NCBI GenBank assembly: GCA_046328715.1
Contig: JAXLWB010000021.1
Location: 90,272-154,271, forward strand
Direction: 5' to 3'
Length of the DNA stretch: 64,000 nucleotides
Origin: JAXLWB01 sp046328715
GTDB taxonomy: Bacteria > Chloroflexota > Anaerolineae > Caldilineales > Caldilineaceae
A program made the translations under genes and the position numbers. Positions 19,339 to 29,092 of this stretch are shown one piece after another. The stretch's first letter is position 1; the number at the start of each line of letters is the position of its first letter. The notes under the pieces were generated by a model. The model did not search any database, was not told where the DNA came from, and was given only the letters and a program-made list of their open reading frames with translations.

Positions 19339-19797
19339 CGTACGCCCCTTACTCACGTGCGGGGTTCTGACATCTGTTCAAAGCCGTCAACGTCAGCGTA
19401 CGCCCCCTTACTTCCGTGCGGGGTTCTGACATCTGTTCAGAGCCGTCAGCGTTAGCGTACGCCCCTTACTTACGTGCGGGTTCTGCGCCTAGGGTCAGAG
19501 CCGTCAGCGTTAGCGTACGTTGCCCCTTACTGACGTGCGGGGTTCTGCGCGTAGGGTCAGAGCCGTTAGCGTACGTTGCCCCTTACTCACGTGCGGGGTT
19601 CTGCATCTGGGGTCAGAGCCGTCAGCGTTAGCGTACGCCCCCTTACTGACGTGCGGGGTTCTGCGCTTGGGGTCAGAGCCGTTAGCGTTAGCGTACGTTG
19701 CCCCTTACTCACGTGCGGGGTTCTGACATCTGTTCAGAGCCGTCAGCGTCAGCGTACGCCCCTTACTCACGTGCGGGGTTCTGTGCGTAGGGTCTGG
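19338..19797. repeat. Tandem array, 8 imperfect copies of a 54-62-bp unit
   Basis: Each unit runs GCGTACG(TTG)CCCCTTACT-CACGTGCGGGGTTCTG, then a variable 10-12-nt piece, then CAGAGCCGTCAGCGT. Copies differ by point changes and by an optional TTG. The array begins inside the stop codon of the protease gene and ends beside the kinase stop codon, so it sits between convergent genes. Single or partial copies occur at 28605-28663, 33193-33238 and 57862-57903. There are no unique spacers, so it is not a CRISPR array. Confidence 0.85.
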
Positions 19798-19812
19798 CGG
19801 GCGCTTTCACAC

Positions 19813-20868
19813 TCACATCATCATCATCAACTGGGTGATCATAAAGGCGACCAGGCTGACGCCACCGGCAGCGCAGGCGAGCGGAATCCAATTACGCCTG
19901 GGCATGGGTCGAGGGGGCGGCGGCAAGGGCAAGGGTTTCTGCGCCGGTGCTTTGACGCTCGGCTGCGGGCGAATCGCCTTGACCGACAGGCGCTGGGCAA
20001 CATCGGCTTGATGTTCATTGGTGAGTTGCAGGCAGTAGAGCGTATCCAACAATTCGGCGGCGCTCTGGTAGCGATGGTCGGGGTCTTTGGCTAGCGCTTT
20101 GAGCAGCATCTTCTCAACGGCGAGCGGCAGCGCCGGATTGAGCGAACGGGGCGAAGGCAACTCTTCGTTGGCCTGTTTCATCAACATGCTGTAGGGCGTG
20201 TTGGCCGTATAGGGTGGTTTGCCAGTGAGCAACTCGTAGAGCACCACCCCCAGGCTGTAGATATCCGAACGTCCGTCGCATTTTTCGCCGCGCACCGCTT
20301 CGGGACTCATATAAGTTGGAGTGCCGATCATGGTGCCAGTCATGGTGAGGTGAGCGCTCTCCTCGTCACAGAGGTGAGCCAGCCCAAAGTCGGTCAGCAC
20401 GGCGTGGCTGTGGCTGGCGTCGGCAAAGAGGATGTTGCCCGGCTTAATGTCCCGGTGGATCACCCCTTGCTGATGGGCGTAGGTGAGGGCCGAGGCCAAT
20501 TGTGCGCCCAGTTGGAGCGCCTTGACCACGGGCAGCCGCTCGCCGCTCTTCAGGCAGTCGGCCAGGGTGCCGCCCTGAATGTAATCCATCACCATGTAGT
20601 GCAGGTCGCCCTCGCTGTCAAAGTCGAAAATGCGCACAATGTGCGGATGCTGCAAGCCGCCGATCGCCCGGGCCTCACGCCGGAAGCGCGCCACGAACGA
20701 ATCAGTGCTGGCCAGATGGCAATGGAGCAGCTTGACCACCACCGAACGTTCCACCCCAGTCTGATGAGCCCGGTAAACTTCGGCCATGCCCCCCTGGGCC
20801 AGGCGTTCTACGATCTCGTACTTCCCAAACTTGCGGCCAATCAACGTGGTTAATGTTAATGTAGACAT
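19813..20868 (-). CDS. PknB-type Ser/Thr protein kinase with C-terminal membrane anchor
   Basis: 351 residues. The kinase domain spans about 17-275: glycine loop LAQGGMAEVY, lysine in VVVKLL, HRDIKPGN catalytic loop, DFG in LTDFGLAH, and a MTGTMIGTPTYMSPE activation segment with Thr/Ser that could be autophosphorylated. A Pro-rich linker leads to one transmembrane helix at the very C-terminus with only a few Met residues outside, so there is no external sensor domain. It could phosphorylate partners with FHA domains; one such protein is encoded at 55996-57798 (a link I infer, not shown). It stands alone, transcribed towards the repeat array. Confidence 0.88.
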   Translation of the reverse strand: MSTLTLTTLIGRKFGKYEIVERLAQGGMAEVYRAHQTGVERSVVVKLLHCHLASTDSFVARFRREARAIGGLQHPHIVRIFDFDSEGDLHYMVMDYIQGGTLADCLKSGERLPVVKALQLGAQLASALTYAHQQGVIHRDIKPGNILFADASHSHAVLTDFGLAHLCDEESAHLTMTGTMIGTPTYMSPEAVRGEKCDGRSDIYSLGVVLYELLTGKPPYTANTPYSMLMKQANEELPSPRSLNPALPLAVEKMLLKALAKDPDHRYQSAAELLDTLYCLQLTNEHQADVAQRLSVKAIRPQPSVKAPAQKPLPLPPPPRPMPRRNWIPLACAAGGVSLVAFMITQLMMMM

Positions 20869-20877
20869 AAGATTTTT

Positions 20878-20998
20878 TCCTTAAAAGGGGCAGAGTTGCA
20901 GAGTGGCAAAGGGCAAAGTGGCAAAGTAATTCACACCCTTCAACTTTTCAACTTTTCAACTCTGCAACTCTTCAACTTTGCCCCTTTGCAACTTTTCA
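20878..20998. repeat. Heptamer-type inverted repeat between kinase and redox genes
   Basis: GGGGCAGAGTTGCAGAGT is answered by ACTCTGCAACTCTTCAACTTTGCCCC, with additional CAACTTTT copies. The element slightly enters the 3' end of the redox gene. It is the same class as the repeats at 5159, 55905 and 60030. Confidence 0.65.
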
Positions 20999-23900
20999 AC
21001 TTTGTAACGATTCCCAATTGCCCATGCGCAACAGTTCCAATTCATTCTCGATATTGACCTGTGCTTTGATCGCCTCGATCACGCCGGGTGCGTCTTGTTG
21101 CGAATCGAGCAGGATCGCACCGACGATCTTGCCCTCAGCAATGACCAACTTGCGGTAACGGTGCGCAGCATGATCTTCGAGGACGATCTCCTCTTCGCAG
21201 TTGTCCTGCGCTTTGATGCGCCCAACCGAGGTGACATCAATGCCAGCCACCTTGAGCATCGTGACCGGAGCGCTTTCCTGATAGTCAGTCAGCGCCGTGT
21301 CGGGAGCGGCGACAGCGCTGGCCGCTGCCACCTCAGCCTGGCTGACCGCCACCGGCCAAAGCCCATAGACCTTCTCGTCATATTCAGCCACATCTCCGGC
21401 AGCAAGGATGTGCGGATCGCTGGTGCGCATCTGTGCATCGACCAGCACCGCCCGCTTGACCGCCAATCCAGCACTGCTCGCCAACTCAATATCAGGTGCA
21501 ATGCCTGCTGCCACCAGCAGTAAGTCGCATGCTAACAGATCGCCCTGTTTTAACTGAACCTGCGCCATCCGTCCTCGATGCTCCGGCCCATTTAGTACTT
21601 TGCTGACTTCGGCCTGCATCAGGACGTGGATGCCCATTCGCTCCAGATAGGCACGCAGAAATTCGCCGCTGCGCGCATCCAATTGGCGAGTGAGCAACGC
21701 AGTCGAGCGCTCCAACACGGTGACCTCCAGCCCCAACTTGTGCAGGGCATAGGCTGCCTCTAGGCCGAGCAGACCGCCACCGGCAATCACTGCCTTTTTA
21801 CAGCGCTGCTCCTGTACGTAGGCGCGAATCGCCATCGCATCATCGGCACTGCGCAGGACAAAGCTACCTGCCATGCCGTAGCCTTCAATCGTAGGGACAA
21901 AACTTTGGCTGCCCGTGGTGAGAATTAACCGATCATAGGGCAGCGTCTCCCCGGTGCCCAGGCTGACCAGTTGGTTGGCCCGGTCGATCTGGGTGACATG
22001 AGTGTTGAGCCAGCAGGTGATGTTGAAATCGTCGTACCACTGGTCGGGCAACAGATAGAGCCCTTGCATGGCCGAGCGCCCATAGATCAACCGGGTGATG
22101 CCCATACGGTTGTAGAGGTGATGGCGCTCGCGGCCGATCAGATGGATCTCGCAATGAGGATGGCGGCGGCGAATGTGGTCGGCAGCGGTGACCCCAGCGA
22201 TGCCATTGCCCACGATCACCACCCGCTGCACCGACTTGTCGTAGCGGAAGCCAGCGACGATGCTCGACTGATAGATGTCAGGCTTGGCCGGGGTCAGACC
22301 GATCTTGACGTTGCCGCGCACGCGTGCCATACAGGCCATCCGCGTGTTGGGGGGCAAGGCCAATCGTTCCAGCGTCTTGCGCTCATCGCTGCCGACTTTG
22401 GAAAGACATTCCATCCCTTCGTGGACACAGATGGGGTCAGCCCCGCACAAGCCCATGCGGCAGCCAGACTCGATCGGCAGGTTGTTGCTTTCGATGATCT
22501 CAAGCAGCGTGCGGTTGGTCTCGACCGTGAGGCGTGTACCTTCGGGCATGATTGTCACTTCGGGTTGGCTGGGGGCAGCGGGAGCAGCGGCCTCTTTGCC
22601 ATTGCCCTGCACTGTTGGCGTAGTACGAAATTCGCTGTGAAAGGTCTGCGGTGCCAGCGTCAACTCGATGTAGGTACGTTCCTTGGCGTAGGTACGGTAG
22701 ATCCAGAAGAGCGTCAAGCCAAAGACCAGGGTCCGGAAGGGCCACACGAACCAATCCGGGGCGGGCGATTCGATCAACGATCCGAGGTTGACCGAATTGA
22801 ACCAGTAATAAGCATTCAACGCCGCTGCGCCATAGAGCACGGTGAGCTTGCTGCCCCCCAGATTGAGCAGTTCACCCAACACATAGAAGCTCACTAGGCT
22901 GACGGCAGCCGCCACCACAAAGCCCGCCACCATCTGCCAGACGGTAATGGCCGGGGGGCTGGGCAGCAGATAGAAGGCAAGTACAAAGCCCGGGAAGAGC
23001 GCCACAAAGGCCTTGCGAAAGCCAGCAAATTGGCGATCCTCATCGTAGAGGTCGGCCAGGTAGGCGTTGGTCGGGTTAAGATCGTAACAGTTTTTGGTGC
23101 AGCCCAGACAGGGGTCACAGTGGGCATGGGTGAGGGTGACAAAGGGTGTCTGCCCATAGATACGTTGCACAGGCAAGAGCGGGCAGATGCTGCTGCACCA
23201 GCCACTTTTGCCCTTGAAGAGGTTGCCCATCGTAAAGGCTGCACTCAACGAACAGAGAATGAGCACAGCCAGGGCCGGGCCATTCTGGTTGAAGATCACC
23301 TTGCGGCTAGCGACCAGCACCAGGAAGAGTGAAATTGAGAGTAGGTAGCCGTAGCGTTGCATCCACTTGGGCGTCGTCCAACTCTGGCTAAAGTTGAAGA
23401 GACGCGGTGTCTGGTTGAGCGCCGCCATCGGGCAGATGTTGCGCCAAAGTGCCGGTGCCAGGAAGAAGAGCAGTGGCAAACAGGGAATGATTAGCCGCCA
23501 GAAGACGAAGAGCCCGGTCTGCGGACGGATAAAAAGCACAATGGCGATTCCAATCGCGCTGCCCACACTCCCCATCCGCAGCGCATACCAGAGCGGAAGC
23601 GGAATGCGCCAGCTTCCCGCTTGCCAGAAAGGCAGACGCACGGGGTGCTTGAAGCGCAATATACGGTTGTTGCGGCGCAAGAGCGTCGGGCTTGCCACCA
23701 CCCCAACCATCATGCCCAATGCCAGCAGCGCCCACAAGGGATGATCGCTGGCCCGGTTCGCCAGCAGCGAGACGACAACGAGTGAACTCTGTTGTACGCT
23801 GCTGGGTACCTTGGCGATCTGGACCAGGGCAACATTTGCTCCGCTTGCTGTCGCATTGGCTGCGGATGCATCACCGTCGCCAGCACCCGGCTGTGCAACG

Positions 23901-24835
23901 TGATAATGCAGCACACTTTCGGCCAGCGCCGGTTGCAGATGATCCTTGCCCGCAAAGAGCAGTTTGAGTGCGTGGTCGCCGTCGGTCAATGCACGGGCTA
24001 CACGGAAATGCACCCACCCCTGCTGGTCCGTCTCGCCCTGCTGCACGGGGTCGCCGTCGATAAAGAGGAGCACTTCCTGCTGGGCCAACGGCTGTTGCTG
24101 CTGACTCAGTAGCTGAGCCGTAAACTCAGCAGTTGTTCCAGGCAAGGCAGTGACGCGATCCGTGACCGATAAGACTGTGCCCTGTTGAAGTTGGGCTGTC
24201 ACTGGCGTTAGCGTAGGCTCTGCGGTTGCGGTGGCTGCTGGAGTTGCAGTAGCCGCTTGAGTAGCCGTGGCCAATGCCGTTGCAGTGGCAGGTGCAGTCG
24301 GCGGAAGGGCTTTGACCTCCTTCTCCCCAACGATCCAGGGTTGAGTTTTGCTGTTGTTCAAAAGCATGGTGAACAATGATTGCAATCCTCCCAGCGTTGC
24401 CCCGTCACTGACGGCAAGGGTTGTCACGGCTGTTGGCTGTGGGGTGTGGGTCGCTGGCAACACAGTTACAGTTGCGGTAGCTCTGCCAGCACTGCGGCGC
24501 GCTCTCCTGGAAGGTCTTGTCGTGGCATTGGGAACCAACATAACGTTGCCCGCTGCGTCCTGCATCCGAAAGACCGAAGATGCGTCGTCGATGTCTTCGG
24601 CGTTCGGTGTAGCCGTGGCCTCTCCCTGTTGGAGGGGCCGCGGGTCGATCTGCGCTGGTTTGCTAGCAGCCGCCTGAAGTTGTGCGGCTACAGTACTGTA
24701 GTAACCAAGGTAAAGAACAGTTGCCGCAAGGCAGAGCTGTTTGAGCCATACGTGTTGTTTTTTCATTGTATTTTGTGGGCTGGCAATGGTTCGTGCGCGT
24801 TGGCCATGAAGTGGATCTAATTTCTGAATTCGCAT
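20996..24835 (-). CDS. Large redox fusion: Ig-like, NapH/CcoG-like membrane Fe-S, 2Fe-2S ferredoxin, FAD/NAD reductase
   Basis: 1279 residues from the ATG at 24835 (GGAGCGAG about 9 nt upstream); an earlier TTG at 24892 has no such site. Order: hydrophobic leader (about 30-50); Thr/Ala-rich linker; Ig-like domain (about 230-325); membrane helices (about 365-690) carrying ICPMAALNQ, CSSICPLLPVQRIYG and CDPCLGCTKNC, as in NapH/CcoG-type polyferredoxins; a ferredoxin-like domain with CRMGLCGADPIC and CMARVRG; then an FAD/NAD reductase with two dinucleotide motifs (VGNGIAG and AGGGLLG) and a GDV motif (AAGDVAEYD). NAD(P)H electrons would pass through FAD and Fe-S centres to or from the membrane domain; the final partner is unknown. 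A degenerate paralogue of the reductase lies upstream. Confidence 0.75.
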   Translation of the reverse strand: MRIQKLDPLHGQRARTIASPQNTMKKQHVWLKQLCLAATVLYLGYYSTVAAQLQAAASKPAQIDPRPLQQGEATATPNAEDIDDASSVFRMQDAAGNVMLVPNATTRPSRRARRSAGRATATVTVLPATHTPQPTAVTTLAVSDGATLGGLQSLFTMLLNNSKTQPWIVGEKEVKALPPTAPATATALATATQAATATPAATATAEPTLTPVTAQLQQGTVLSVTDRVTALPGTTAEFTAQLLSQQQQPLAQQEVLLFIDGDPVQQGETDQQGWVHFRVARALTDGDHALKLLFAGKDHLQPALAESVLHYHVAQPGAGDGDASAANATASGANVALVQIAKVPSSVQQSSLVVVSLLANRASDHPLWALLALGMMVGVVASPTLLRRNNRILRFKHPVRLPFWQAGSWRIPLPLWYALRMGSVGSAIGIAIVLFIRPQTGLFVFWRLIIPCLPLLFFLAPALWRNICPMAALNQTPRLFNFSQSWTTPKWMQRYGYLLSISLFLVLVASRKVIFNQNGPALAVLILCSLSAAFTMGNLFKGKSGWCSSICPLLPVQRIYGQTPFVTLTHAHCDPCLGCTKNCYDLNPTNAYLADLYDEDRQFAGFRKAFVALFPGFVLAFYLLPSPPAITVWQMVAGFVVAAAVSLVSFYVLGELLNLGGSKLTVLYGAAALNAYYWFNSVNLGSLIESPAPDWFVWPFRTLVFGLTLFWIYRTYAKERTYIELTLAPQTFHSEFRTTPTVQGNGKEAAAPAAPSQPEVTIMPEGTRLTVETNRTLLEIIESNNLPIESGCRMGLCGADPICVHEGMECLSKVGSDERKTLERLALPPNTRMACMARVRGNVKIGLTPAKPDIYQSSIVAGFRYDKSVQRVVIVGNGIAGVTAADHIRRRHPHCEIHLIGRERHHLYNRMGITRLIYGRSAMQGLYLLPDQWYDDFNITCWLNTHVTQIDRANQLVSLGTGETLPYDRLILTTGSQSFVPTIEGYGMAGSFVLRSADDAMAIRAYVQEQRCKKAVIAGGGLLGLEAAYALHKLGLEVTVLERSTALLTRQLDARSGEFLRAYLERMGIHVLMQAEVSKVLNGPEHRGRMAQVQLKQGDLLACDLLLVAAGIAPDIELASSAGLAVKRAVLVDAQMRTSDPHILAAGDVAEYDEKVYGLWPVAVSQAEVAAASAVAAPDTALTDYQESAPVTMLKVAGIDVTSVGRIKAQDNCEEEIVLEDHAAHRYRKLVIAEGKIVGAILLDSQQDAPGVIEAIKAQVNIENELELLRMGNWESLQS

Positions 24836-25735
24836 CGTAGTACTCGCTCCTATCTTACTTGCCTTGGGTGCTGCATGGATCCGCTTCGGCAACGGTAGAA
24901 TCTAGTGGCTCCATTTATCCTCATCTTCGTAACTCAACTGACGTATCTGTTTGGTTGACTGACGACTTGAACGCAAAATAGTGCGCAATTAGCCATTCTT
25001 TCACTTACACAAGCGTCATAGATCGTACAAGTTGGGAATTGTGAGCCGTAAGTTCTACAAGTTCAGCAATGCATACGGATGCATTACTAGAGAGGAGTAA
25101 ACTGCGAAGAAAAATACCTAAAGGCACGTAAGGGGAGAAAAAAACTTGTACTTTTGTTGTACGTAAACTCCTACGATTGGTCTACGGGACTCACCCTCGT
25201 CGGTACTCATTCTCCTAGACGAAGTGGGAGGGGAGATCTAGTTCTGGGGTCGGGTGTATGGGAGAGAGGGCCAGGGGCGAGGTTACAACCACCCTCACCC
25301 TCCCGCGCCCGGACGAAGTAAATGTAGGATCTAGATCTGGACTTGTGCGTCTAGGAGAGGAAGTGAGAGTGCCAGTCGTAGGTGCGTGCTTTTAGCCGCA
25401 CAGCATCAAGCTAAGCAATTTTATCGTAGAGGCGGTTCACAGCCGCCGCTCTGTCGGTCGATCCCAAACCAGCGGTTGCGAACCGCGCCACAAGGAGGGC
25501 ATCGGCAAGCGAATGCCCCTACGCAGCGTAATTATGCAATCTCTATTTGTTTTGTCTATAAGCTGCCATTCTTCGCTTGGAACGCCTTACCTGGATGCCG
25601 ATGGTGCTTCCAGTCGCACAAAAGTCGGCAACCCTACCGTGCATGAAATTCACAAATGTCGGTTCCGCTCACGACCCGCAGCTAGAAGCAGCGGCTACGG
25701 TTCAATGCGTGGAATAGAAAAACGAAGAACGCCGG
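24836..25735. other. Long intergenic region with one hairpin element
   Basis: About 900 nt without a convincing gene. At 25428-25512 a GGCGGTTCACAGCCGCC palindrome is paired with GCGGTTGCGAACCGC, resembling the inner part of the element at 30200-30323. At 25150-25390 there is purine/pyrimidine-skewed sequence. I see no RNA gene here. Confidence 0.5.
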
Positions 25736-26407
25736 TTATTGAACGTAGCGTTCTTCGTGGGAGGATTCGGCCAGGAAACGTTGCAGCGAGACACCGGGGC
25801 CGACGACGGCACTGGCGGCGGCCAATTCGGGTTGCGTCAGCGAATGCCAGGAACCCATCCCCGTGCGATCATCAAATTCGGCTAGATCGCCGATGGCAAA
25901 GATAAAGGGATCACTCGTGCGCATCCAATGGTCGATCAGGATGCCGCGCCTGGCACGCAACCCACACGACTTGGCCAGCGCCAGCGTCGATTCTGTACCA
26001 CTTTGGCCGTTGGTCGAGAGGATCAAGCGGTCGTAGGTCAGAGTTGTGCCGTCGGCCAGGCGCGCCCGACGCATATGGGATTCGATGGCGGTGGAGGCGA
26101 TGTTCATCCAGCGGATCGGGTTTTTGGGCTGAGTTGGAACAGGACTCATCGGCGCAGGAGTGAGCAGGGGCCAGCCGTGAACCCGCTCCTCGGTTGCTCT
26201 CCGGTGAAGTCCATTGTTTTGCAGTTGCGCAGTGGGGCTTGCTTCCCCCACCACATAGATCTCACAATGAGGATGAAATTGGCGTACCGCTTTGGCGGCA
26301 CTCCAACCCACATGATCGGCCCCGACAATCAAGACTCGTTTGATAGCGGGGTCACAGCGATAGCCACGGTCAGTACGCAGTTGAGGGTAAACAAAATGTG
26401 AACGCAT
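25736..26407 (-). pseudogene. Degenerate paralogue of the FAD/NAD reductase
   Basis: 223 codons from the ATG at 26407 (GAGG 8 nt upstream). The N-terminal RCDPAIKRVLIVGADHVG aligns by eye with YDKSVQRVVIVGNGIAG in the neighbouring 1279-residue protein, and both continue HPHCEI. The dinucleotide-binding GxGxxG has become GADHVG. The middle NAD-binding domain is deleted, while the end (MRTSDPFIFAIGDLAEFDD, then AAASAVVGPG) still matches the GD motif region. It probably cannot bind FAD and NAD normally. It is intact as a reading frame, so it might be translated as a small protein, but it is most simply a shrunken gene copy. Confidence 0.65.
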
Positions 26408-26758
26408 AGCTTTTGCCTCGTATTTTCGATTGGTTAGCCTACAGAAGCGGGGTAGGCGGGCTCTCCTGCCGGCTCGGCGTTTGTGGTTTGCACCCAAACG
26501 GCCCGATCGGCTTTTCAGAGAGTTTCCTCGATCTCGATTATGATGCCCTTGCAGAAGTAGCAGGTTGCATGTGGCAGGTGGCGAATTTTTCGCCATTGCC
26601 ATTTAACGTTTCCCATGAAAATCGCCAAGACACCCTCAGGGTATCGTACCGTGATTGCAAAATGTAACAGGCTCGCAACATCTGGGATGCCTTGGGTGAT
26701 GCGACGTGCAGTGCGTGTCACACCGACCACGCAAGCCGCCTACTTACTAGAGCATAAA

Positions 26759-28501
26759 ATGTTCCACAAAAATACATCACCGCTCAAAAAATGGTTGACC
26801 TGTGGATTGCTGGTGGTGGGGGCAGCAACGCTTGTGCTGTTGCTGCTGCCTGTGCTGGGGCGCTGGCAAGTCGAGCGAGCGACGCTCTGGGTGGCAGCGG
26901 GCGACGTGGATCAGAACAGTGTGGTCTTGTGGGCCCGATCGTTGACTACCGGTACGCTTGCGTTTGAAATCGGCGACGACGCAGCCAGCATGCGTCAACA
27001 GTTCACAACCACCATCAGCGATCCGACTGTGCCAGTGACGGTTGAAGTGGCTGATTTGGCTCCAGCAACCGGCTATCGTTATCGAGCCCAGTCAGCCAGC
27101 GGGGAACGGGCCAGCGGCCACTTTCGCACGCCCGCCATGCCCGATCACCAGGCGGGTCTGCACTTTGGCGTTAGCGGCGATTGGCGCGCCAGCCTGGCCC
27201 CTTTTGTTGCTGTGCGCAATGTTGCTACGCGCAAGCTTGATTTTTTTGTGGCGCTGGGTGACAGCATCTATGCCGATATTCGCTCGCCAGCAGTGGCCAA
27301 AGCGCAAACCGAAGGTCTCTTCGATTTTCGTCTCAAACACGGCGAAGTCTACAGTCCCAAGCAGGGTCTCAACACCCTGGCCGATCTGCGCGCCTCCACC
27401 GCCCTCTTTGCCACCATCGACGACCACGAAGTGACCAACGACTTTGCTGGCGGTGCTCCGGCCAAGGCCGATGCCCGCTTTCATACCAGCAGTGGGCGCA
27501 TCAACCAGAGCGTGCTCTACCAGGATGCACTGCAAGCTTTCCAAGAATACAACCCAATCCGGGAGGAATTCTATGGTCCCGTGGGCGGCGATGGGCGCAT
27601 GGATGGCGCACGCAAACTCTATCGCTACCGACGTTTCGGCCTGGATGCGGCGCTCTTTCTGCTCGATGCCCGCTCCTTTCGCGATCTACCCGTACGCCAC
27701 GCCGAGCGCAACAACCCTGCCGACGTCGAACGCTTTCGCAAAGATAGTTGGCGTCCGGGCCGCACCATGCTTGGCAGCCAACAACTGGCCGATCTCAAAG
27801 CCGACCTGCTCGATGCACAGCGGCAGGGCATTACCTGGAAGTTTGTGCTGATTCCCGAGCCGATCATGCAGCGCGGCTTGATGTCGGCCCAGGATCGCTT
27901 TGAGGGCTACGCCGCCGAGCGCAGTGACCTGCTGGCCTTTATCGAGCACCAGCAACTGCGCAATGTTGTCTTCGTTGCGGCAGACATTCATGGCACGCTG
28001 GTCAACAACCTCACCTACGGCACGGCACTCGACGCGCCACAGCTCACCACCCATGCCTTCGAGGTGACGGTTGGCCCAGTTGCCTTCTACCAGACCTTGG
28101 GCGAAGTGGTGATCGAGGATGGTCTACAAAAGGGCTATGTGATCACGGCGGAGCAGCAGAGTTATCTGGCGCTGCCGATTGCGCCCGACTCGGACAACAT
28201 GGCCAACGACCGCGATGACTATGTCAAAGCCATCCTCAATCAGGAACTGATCACCAGCGGCTTTGACCCGTTGGGGCTGGAGGGATCGCCGATCCAGGCC
28301 CGACTGCTGGTGGGCGACTATGTGGCGCTGCACAGCTATGGCTGGAGCGAATTCACCATCGACGCCGCCACCCAGCAGCTCACCATCACCACCTGGGGCG
28401 TCCTGCCCTACAGCGAAGGTGATCTACAGGCCCAACGCAACCAAGTACTGAGCCGCCAGCCAACGATTGTCAGTCAATTTGAAGTCACACCCCAGCGCTA
28501 A
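26759..28501 (+). CDS. PhoD-like alkaline phosphatase / phosphodiesterase
   Basis: About 580 residues from the ATG at 26759; an in-frame ATG at 26615 would add an Arg-rich arm without homology-like character. An N-terminal signal-anchor helix is followed by the PhoD N-terminal Ig-like domain (VAAGDVDQNSVVLWAR) and the metallophosphatase domain. Motifs include ALGDSIYAD, TIDDHEVTND and VFVAADIHGTLVNN, the Asp/Asn/His metal ligands of PhoD enzymes, which hydrolyse phosphodiesters and phosphomonoesters outside the cytoplasm. It is monocistronic, with no clear ribosome site. A 20-bp tandem repeat begins 3 nt after its stop codon. Confidence 0.85.
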   Translation: MFHKNTSPLKKWLTCGLLVVGAATLVLLLLPVLGRWQVERATLWVAAGDVDQNSVVLWARSLTTGTLAFEIGDDAASMRQQFTTTISDPTVPVTVEVADLAPATGYRYRAQSASGERASGHFRTPAMPDHQAGLHFGVSGDWRASLAPFVAVRNVATRKLDFFVALGDSIYADIRSPAVAKAQTEGLFDFRLKHGEVYSPKQGLNTLADLRASTALFATIDDHEVTNDFAGGAPAKADARFHTSSGRINQSVLYQDALQAFQEYNPIREEFYGPVGGDGRMDGARKLYRYRRFGLDAALFLLDARSFRDLPVRHAERNNPADVERFRKDSWRPGRTMLGSQQLADLKADLLDAQRQGITWKFVLIPEPIMQRGLMSAQDRFEGYAAERSDLLAFIEHQQLRNVVFVAADIHGTLVNNLTYGTALDAPQLTTHAFEVTVGPVAFYQTLGEVVIEDGLQKGYVITAEQQSYLALPIAPDSDNMANDRDDYVKAILNQELITSGFDPLGLEGSPIQARLLVGDYVALHSYGWSEFTIDAATQQLTITTWGVLPYSEGDLQAQRNQVLSRQPTIVSQFEVTPQR

Positions 28502-28504
28502 CTA

Positions 28505-28663
28505 TCAGAGTCGTCAGCGTAGCTTCAGAGTCGTCAGCGTAGCTTCAGAGTCGTCAGCGTAGCTTCAGAGTCGTCAGCGTAGCTTCAGAGTCGTCAGCGT
28601 AGCTTCAGAGCCGTCAGCGTCAGCGTACGGACATCCCCTTACTGACGTGCGGGGTTCTGAGGC
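28505..28663. repeat. Five perfect 20-bp repeats plus one copy of the 58-62-bp family
   Basis: TCAGAGTCGTCAGCGTAGCT occurs five times head to tail (28505-28604), then merges into a unit containing GCGTACGGACATCCCCTTACTGACGTGCGGGGTTCTGA split by an ACA insertion. This shows that the 20-mer derives from the 3' part of the 19338 repeat by local amplification. Confidence 0.85.
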
Positions 28664-28950
28664 TAGACGGTTCCGAAGCTGAGTCCGAGTTGGCGTAGCC
28701 ATTTGCGGTAGCCGATGGCCATGCGATCCGAGCGCAGGTGAAGTTCGGCTTGGAGGTCGAGCGGCAATAGTTCGGGACGCTGCTCCTCGCCGACCAGACG
28801 ATCTTCTTCAAAGATGGCACCGAAGCGCGGGGTGTAGTGGCGTTGTAGTGCAGCGTTATCAATCATGCTGATGGTGGCCACGATAAACCAAGCTGTACGA
28901 TCCAGTTCATCATGTTGGGTAATGGTTGAGCAACAGCCGGAGTGGCGCAA
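28663..28950 (-). CDS. Small hypothetical protein or gene remnant
   Basis: 95 codons with a reasonably protein-like composition at its C-terminal end (FEEDRLVGEEQRPELLPLDL and GYRKWLRQLGLSFGTV). No family was recognised and no ribosome site is evident. It could be the surviving 3' part of an older gene, since it lies between two repeat arrays. Confidence 0.35.
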   Translation of the reverse strand: MRHSGCCSTITQHDELDRTAWFIVATISMIDNAALQRHYTPRFGAIFEEDRLVGEEQRPELLPLDLQAELHLRSDRMAIGYRKWLRQLGLSFGTV

Positions 28951-29092
28951 TTGTACCCTAATGCAGTTTTAACAAAGTAGTTGGTCAAACTTCTTCCGGG
29001 AAGGGCCAGCGCACAAGCCTGTCTATTGCTAGAGCCTTCCCGGAAGATTGCAAAATTACTCTGTTAGGCATGCACTAAGTTTGAAATGCAAT

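Noticed and set aside
19338..19797. Possible CRISPR array (regular 54-62-nt periodicity)
   Set aside because: Variable stretches are too short and are shared between copies; related partial copies lie elsewhere.
25386..25905. Plus-strand ORFs near the decayed reductase
   Set aside because: Composition is repeat-derived and partly antisense to the reductase paralogue.
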